Below are positions 61,130 through 64,000 of a stretch of DNA of 64,000 bases, in pieces. Origin of the DNA: Oricola sp. (GTDB lineage: Bacteria > Pseudomonadota > Alphaproteobacteria > Rhizobiales > Rhizobiaceae). The notes under the pieces are model-generated. The model was not told the origin of the DNA and ran no database searches. It saw nothing but the letters and a program-made list of their open reading frames with translations. A program made the translations under genes and the position numbers. The stretch spans positions 1 through 64,000 of the forward strand of contig NZ_JALEGV010000042.1 of the NCBI RefSeq assembly GCF_022763245.1. Reading direction: 5' to 3'. Each line of letters starts with the position of its first letter. Within the stretch, counting starts at the first letter, position 1.

Positions 61130-62320
61130 TCAGGCCACGCGATGGCCGGCGCGCCAGACGCCGCGCACCACGGGCACGTGCTCCGGATGCTCGGGATCGT
61201 GATGGACGCGCACGAGATCGGCCCGCTTGCCGACCGCGATTTCGCCGCGATCGGCCAGGCCCACCGTTTCCGCGGGCGTCTTCGTGACCATGCGCATCGC
61301 CTGCGGCAGAGACATCGTGTCGATGTCGCGCGCGATGACGAACACCGAGTGCAGCAGGCTGAACGGGATGTAGTCCGACGACAGAACGTCGAGAATGCCG
61401 AGCCGGGCCAGATCGATCGCCGCGACATTGCCGGAATGCGACCCGCCGCGCACGATGTTCGGCGCCCCCATCAAGACGCTCATGCCCGCTTCGTGCGACG
61501 CCTTGGCGGCCTCGATCGAGGTCGGAAATTCGGCGAGCTTGACGCCCAGCCGGATCGCGTCGTCGACATGCTCCAGCGTCGCGTCGTCATGGGAAGCGAT
61601 CGTGATGCCCATGTCGTGGCAATGTTCGGCGATCTCGGCGCGGTGCTTGTCGGAATAGCGCGCCGACTCGTCCTGCCGCCGCTTCACGAACTCGTCGAAC
61701 TCGGCATCGGTCAGACCGCGCTTCTTCTTGTAGTAGAGGATGTATTTGTCCATCGTCTGGAACTGCCGCTGGCCCGGCGCGTGGTCCATCAGCGAGGCGA
61801 TGCCGACAAGGCCCTCGTCGCGGAACTCTTCCAGCTCCTCGATCACGTTGTGCGCCGACACTTCGCAGCGCAGGTGGATGCGGTGTTCGGCGCGCAGGCG
61901 GCCCTTCGCCTGCGCCGCCTTGAGCGCGTCGGCCAGGCCGCGCATCTCGCCCGGCCCGTAGCCATTGTCCTCGTCGCTGCCCATGCGGAAACAGTCGAAC
62001 ACGGTGGTGATGCCGGATGTCGCGATCTGCGCGTCATAGGCCTGCACCGACGCCATCAGGCTCCACACCACGCCCGGGCGCGGGCTGTAATGGGTCTCCA
62101 GATGGTCCGTGTGCAGTTCGACCAGTCCGGGCGTCAGGTAGTCGCCCTCCATGTCATGCGCCGGCACGGCGGTGTGGCCGGCCTGCACGTCGGCGATCAA
62201 TCCGTCGCGCACGAGGACGGCGCCCTCGACGACCTCGTCGGCGAGAACGACGCGGGCGTTGGAAAACACGTCCTCCCGCCCGGACGTGGCAAAGGCTGAG
62301 GCTGCCCGTATCTCGTTCAT
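61130..62320 (-). CDS. phnM: RPnTP hydrolase PhnM
   Basis: 396-residue amidohydrolase-fold enzyme (alpha-D-ribose 1-methylphosphonate 5-triphosphate diphosphatase) of the C-P lyase pathway. Metal motifs: TPGLVELHTDHLETHYSPRP with the HxDH pattern, and ASHDDATLEHV, then GAPNIVRGGSHSGN. It is upstream of phnN in one operon and follows phnE by 27 bases. Confidence 0.94.
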   Translation of the reverse strand: MNEIRAASAFATSGREDVFSNARVVLADEVVEGAVLVRDGLIADVQAGHTAVPAHDMEGDYLTPGLVELHTDHLETHYSPRPGVVWSLMASVQAYDAQIATSGITTVFDCFRMGSDEDNGYGPGEMRGLADALKAAQAKGRLRAEHRIHLRCEVSAHNVIEELEEFRDEGLVGIASLMDHAPGQRQFQTMDKYILYYKKKRGLTDAEFDEFVKRRQDESARYSDKHRAEIAEHCHDMGITIASHDDATLEHVDDAIRLGVKLAEFPTSIEAAKASHEAGMSVLMGAPNIVRGGSHSGNVAAIDLARLGILDVLSSDYIPFSLLHSVFVIARDIDTMSLPQAMRMVTKTPAETVGLADRGEIAVGKRADLVRVHHDPEHPEHVPVVRGVWRAGHRVA

Positions 62321-62347
62321 GAAAAAGGCTTTCTGCTTGTATTGATA

Positions 62348-63931
62348 TTACCGGCCGGCCGCCGGCTCCACCAGCCGGCTGCGAAGCGCATTCGAAATAT
62401 TGTCGAAAACAAAGACGACAATGAGGATGAGAATCACCATGTAGGCGACGTTTTCCCAGTCCGCATTGGTGCGCATTGCTTCCCAGAGTTTCAAGCCGAT
62501 GCCGCCCGCACCGACGGCGCCGATGATGGTCGCGGAGCGGGTGTTCGACTCCCAGAAATAGAGCGCCTGCGAGATGAAGACCGGCAGAACCTGCGGCACC
62601 ACGCCGAAGCGCTGAACCGCCATCGGCGACGCGCCGACCGATCGCACGCCCTCGCGCTGCTTGTCATCCACATTCTCCAGCGCCTCGGCATAGAGCTTTC
62701 CGAACGTGCCGGTGTCGGTGAAGAAGATCGCCGAAATGCCGGCCAGCGGCCCCGGACCGAAGGCCCGCGTGAAGAACAGCGCCCAGATCAGCATGTCGAC
62801 GGAGCGCTGGAAATCGAACCAGCGCTTCAGCACCTGGTTCAGGAACGGATTGGGCGTGATGTTGCGCGCCGCAAGGAACGACAGCGGAAAGGCGATCATC
62901 ACGGCAAACAGCGTGCCGACGAAGGCCATGACGATCGTCTGCAACAGCTTGATCCAGACATCGCCATGCTGCCACTCGGCGTTGTTGACGATGTTGTCCC
63001 ACATGACTGCGAGGTTCGACCGATCGGGATCGATCCGCTCGCCGGAAAAGGCGAGCGCCATGACCTCCCCGAAGGACTTGCCCCAATAGGGAGACATCGT
63101 GTCGAACCAGAAATTCTCCCAGCCGAGGAACCGGCGCCAGACCTTCACCTCGTACCAGCGCACCTCGGCGCGGCCGGCAAAGCCGAAATCGAGCAGGACC
63201 TTTTCGCCGTGCGCCTTCTGCGCGACCCAGCCGGGCAGCGCGCCGACCGGGGTCACCGTCTCGTTTTCCCGGTCGATCGTCAGGACGAGCGCTTCGCTTC
63301 CGCGGGTCACCCGAATCTCGTCGGCGGTGACATCGACCTTCGCCGTCGAGGAAATCTCCACGGTCGCCTCGGCGATCCCTTCACGGGTCTCGGTAACAGT
63401 GGTCGTTTCCGTGTTCGCGTCCGCGCTGCCGCCCATGCTCGACGCGTCCGAACTCGGCGACATGAAACTGTTCATGAGACCGCTGCCGCCGGTGTTGGTG
63501 GCGTCCGATGTCGGCGACATGAAGCTGCCGCCGACCCCTGCCCCTCCGGTGCTCGCCGGCTTGGAGTCGGTGTTGTCGGCCCCTTCGACCGAGACCGTCA
63601 CAAGGCCGCGTTCCGTCGTGATCCACGACGGATCGGGATTTTCGCCGAGCGGCGAGAAGCGCGGATAGGTGATCTCGATGTCGCCGGTCTTGTATTCGAC
63701 GTCCGGGCGGACCTCGTAGGACACCCAGTCGGCCAGATAGGCGCCGGCGATGTTCCAGTTGCCGTTCGAAATGACCGAGCCGATGGAGAAGAACCACCAC
63801 GCATAGACGGTGTAGAGCGCCAGTACGACGATGGCGATCGGATAGGCGAAGCGCTTCAGGAACGGTTGGCGGAAGGCGTCCGGGTGGCGTCGTTCGATGT
63901 CGTCGATCTGTTCTGCTGTCAGCGTGGCCAT
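62348..63931 (-). CDS. phnE: Phosphonate ABC transporter permease PhnE with long insert
   Basis: 527-residue permease, longer than usual PhnE (about 260-300) and longer than I expect for rhizobial PhnE2. A first membrane helix (about 28-48) is followed by a periplasmic-type insert of about 210 residues (50-260), then the standard permease domain (from about 320) with FAVMIAFPLSFLAARN. The insert holds two repeats of the form SFMSP[TS]SDA, joined by Gly/Ser/Thr-rich linkers, and a Thr/Glu-rich beta part. It overlaps no gene; two bases separate it from the stop of the next phnE. Confidence 0.88.
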   Translation of the reverse strand: MATLTAEQIDDIERRHPDAFRQPFLKRFAYPIAIVVLALYTVYAWWFFSIGSVISNGNWNIAGAYLADWVSYEVRPDVEYKTGDIEITYPRFSPLGENPDPSWITTERGLVTVSVEGADNTDSKPASTGGAGVGGSFMSPTSDATNTGGSGLMNSFMSPSSDASSMGGSADANTETTTVTETREGIAEATVEISSTAKVDVTADEIRVTRGSEALVLTIDRENETVTPVGALPGWVAQKAHGEKVLLDFGFAGRAEVRWYEVKVWRRFLGWENFWFDTMSPYWGKSFGEVMALAFSGERIDPDRSNLAVMWDNIVNNAEWQHGDVWIKLLQTIVMAFVGTLFAVMIAFPLSFLAARNITPNPFLNQVLKRWFDFQRSVDMLIWALFFTRAFGPGPLAGISAIFFTDTGTFGKLYAEALENVDDKQREGVRSVGASPMAVQRFGVVPQVLPVFISQALYFWESNTRSATIIGAVGAGGIGLKLWEAMRTNADWENVAYMVILILIVVFVFDNISNALRSRLVEPAAGR

Positions 63932-63933
63932 GG

Positions 63934-64000
63934 TCAGCGTCCGAATTCGAAGGCCTGCTTGCCGACGAGCTTCTTGCGCAGCCAGGCCGAGAGCTGGTCG
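63934..64000 (-). CDS. phnE: Second PhnE permease, C-terminal fragment at window edge
   Basis: The last 21 codons and stop of a minus-strand gene are visible. The residues include DQLSAWLRKKLVG and end in FEFGR. LSAWLRKKLV-type ends are typical of PhnE-family permeases, so this is the other member of the tandem phnE pair seen in alphaproteobacteria. The call is based on only 21 residues and gene order. Confidence 0.6.
   Translation of the reverse strand, partial: DQLSAWLRKKLVGKQAFEFGR

Noticed and set aside
1-64000. tRNA, rRNA, insertion sequences, phage genes, CRISPR arrays
   Set aside because: No tRNA-like cloverleaf, transposase motif, terminal inverted repeats or regularly spaced direct repeats were noticed on either strand by eye.

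Overview
The window reads as a high-GC alphaproteobacterial chromosome or large-replicon segment, most likely Hyphomicrobiales (rhizobia-like). The basis is an ALAS-type hemA (the C4 heme route of alphaproteobacteria), many ABC uptake systems, a RutR-type regulator, tandem PhnE permeases, a PutA without a DNA-binding domain next to an AsnC-type regulator, and dense operons with ATGA/TGATG start-stop overlaps. No rRNA, tRNA, insertion sequence, phage gene or CRISPR array was seen.

Layout. (1) 1-1189: 3'-truncated hemA. (2) 1366-13774: hemicellulose/oligosaccharide utilisation operon on the minus strand: solute-binding protein, two permeases, MalK-type ATPase, GH2 beta-mannosidase, D-lyxose/D-mannose-type isomerase, TIM-barrel sugar epimerase/isomerase, Gfo/Idh dehydrogenase and GH43 beta-xylosidase. 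It is divergent from a LacI regulator, with AACGTT-centred operator candidates on both sides. (3) 13771-21805: a compact cluster of an NMT1-type ABC importer, cytosine-deaminase-like amidohydrolase, FAD-linked oxidoreductase and two flavodoxin-fold quinone/FMN reductases, divergent from a RidA protein and a creatininase-family amidohydrolase. It looks like an uptake and catabolic route for an unidentified small N-heterocycle. (4) 21802-24652: CueR and a CopA copper ATPase with a textbook CueR promoter. (5) 24722-31030: thioesterase and the urea transporter operon urtABCDE, with a near-perfect sigma-54 promoter before urtA. (6) 31207-34112: small DUF protein, secreted SH3 protein, AraC regulator and SDR dehydrogenase. 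(7) 34182-51355: reductive pyrimidine catabolism: ABC importer, dihydropyrimidinase, N-carbamoyl-amino-acid hydrolase, (methyl)malonate-semialdehyde dehydrogenase, beta-alanine-type aminotransferase, RutR regulator and dihydropyrimidine dehydrogenase PreT/PreA. RutR-like boxes lie before the aminotransferase/rutR pair and before preT. AhpD/Rrf2 genes and a GST sit inside this block. (8) 51756-55192: MaoC-Pta fusion, acetate kinase and a hexapeptide-repeat protein. (9) 55202-60516: putA, putR and pobA. (10) 60530-64000: phosphonate genes phnN, phnM, phnE and the tail of a second phnE.

Together the genes describe a scavenging heterotroph that uses hemicellulose sugars, urea, pyrimidines, proline, 4-hydroxybenzoate and phosphonates. 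In the pyrimidine block the steps connect fully on paper: PreTA reduces uracil or thymine, HydA opens the ring, the hydrolase releases beta-alanine or beta-aminoisobutyrate, the aminotransferase gives the semialdehyde, and MmsA gives acetyl- or propionyl-CoA. The least explained parts are the heterocycle cluster of region 3 and three small orphan genes in or beside the pyrimidine operon. All functional calls come from reading motifs and context; no database search was possible.
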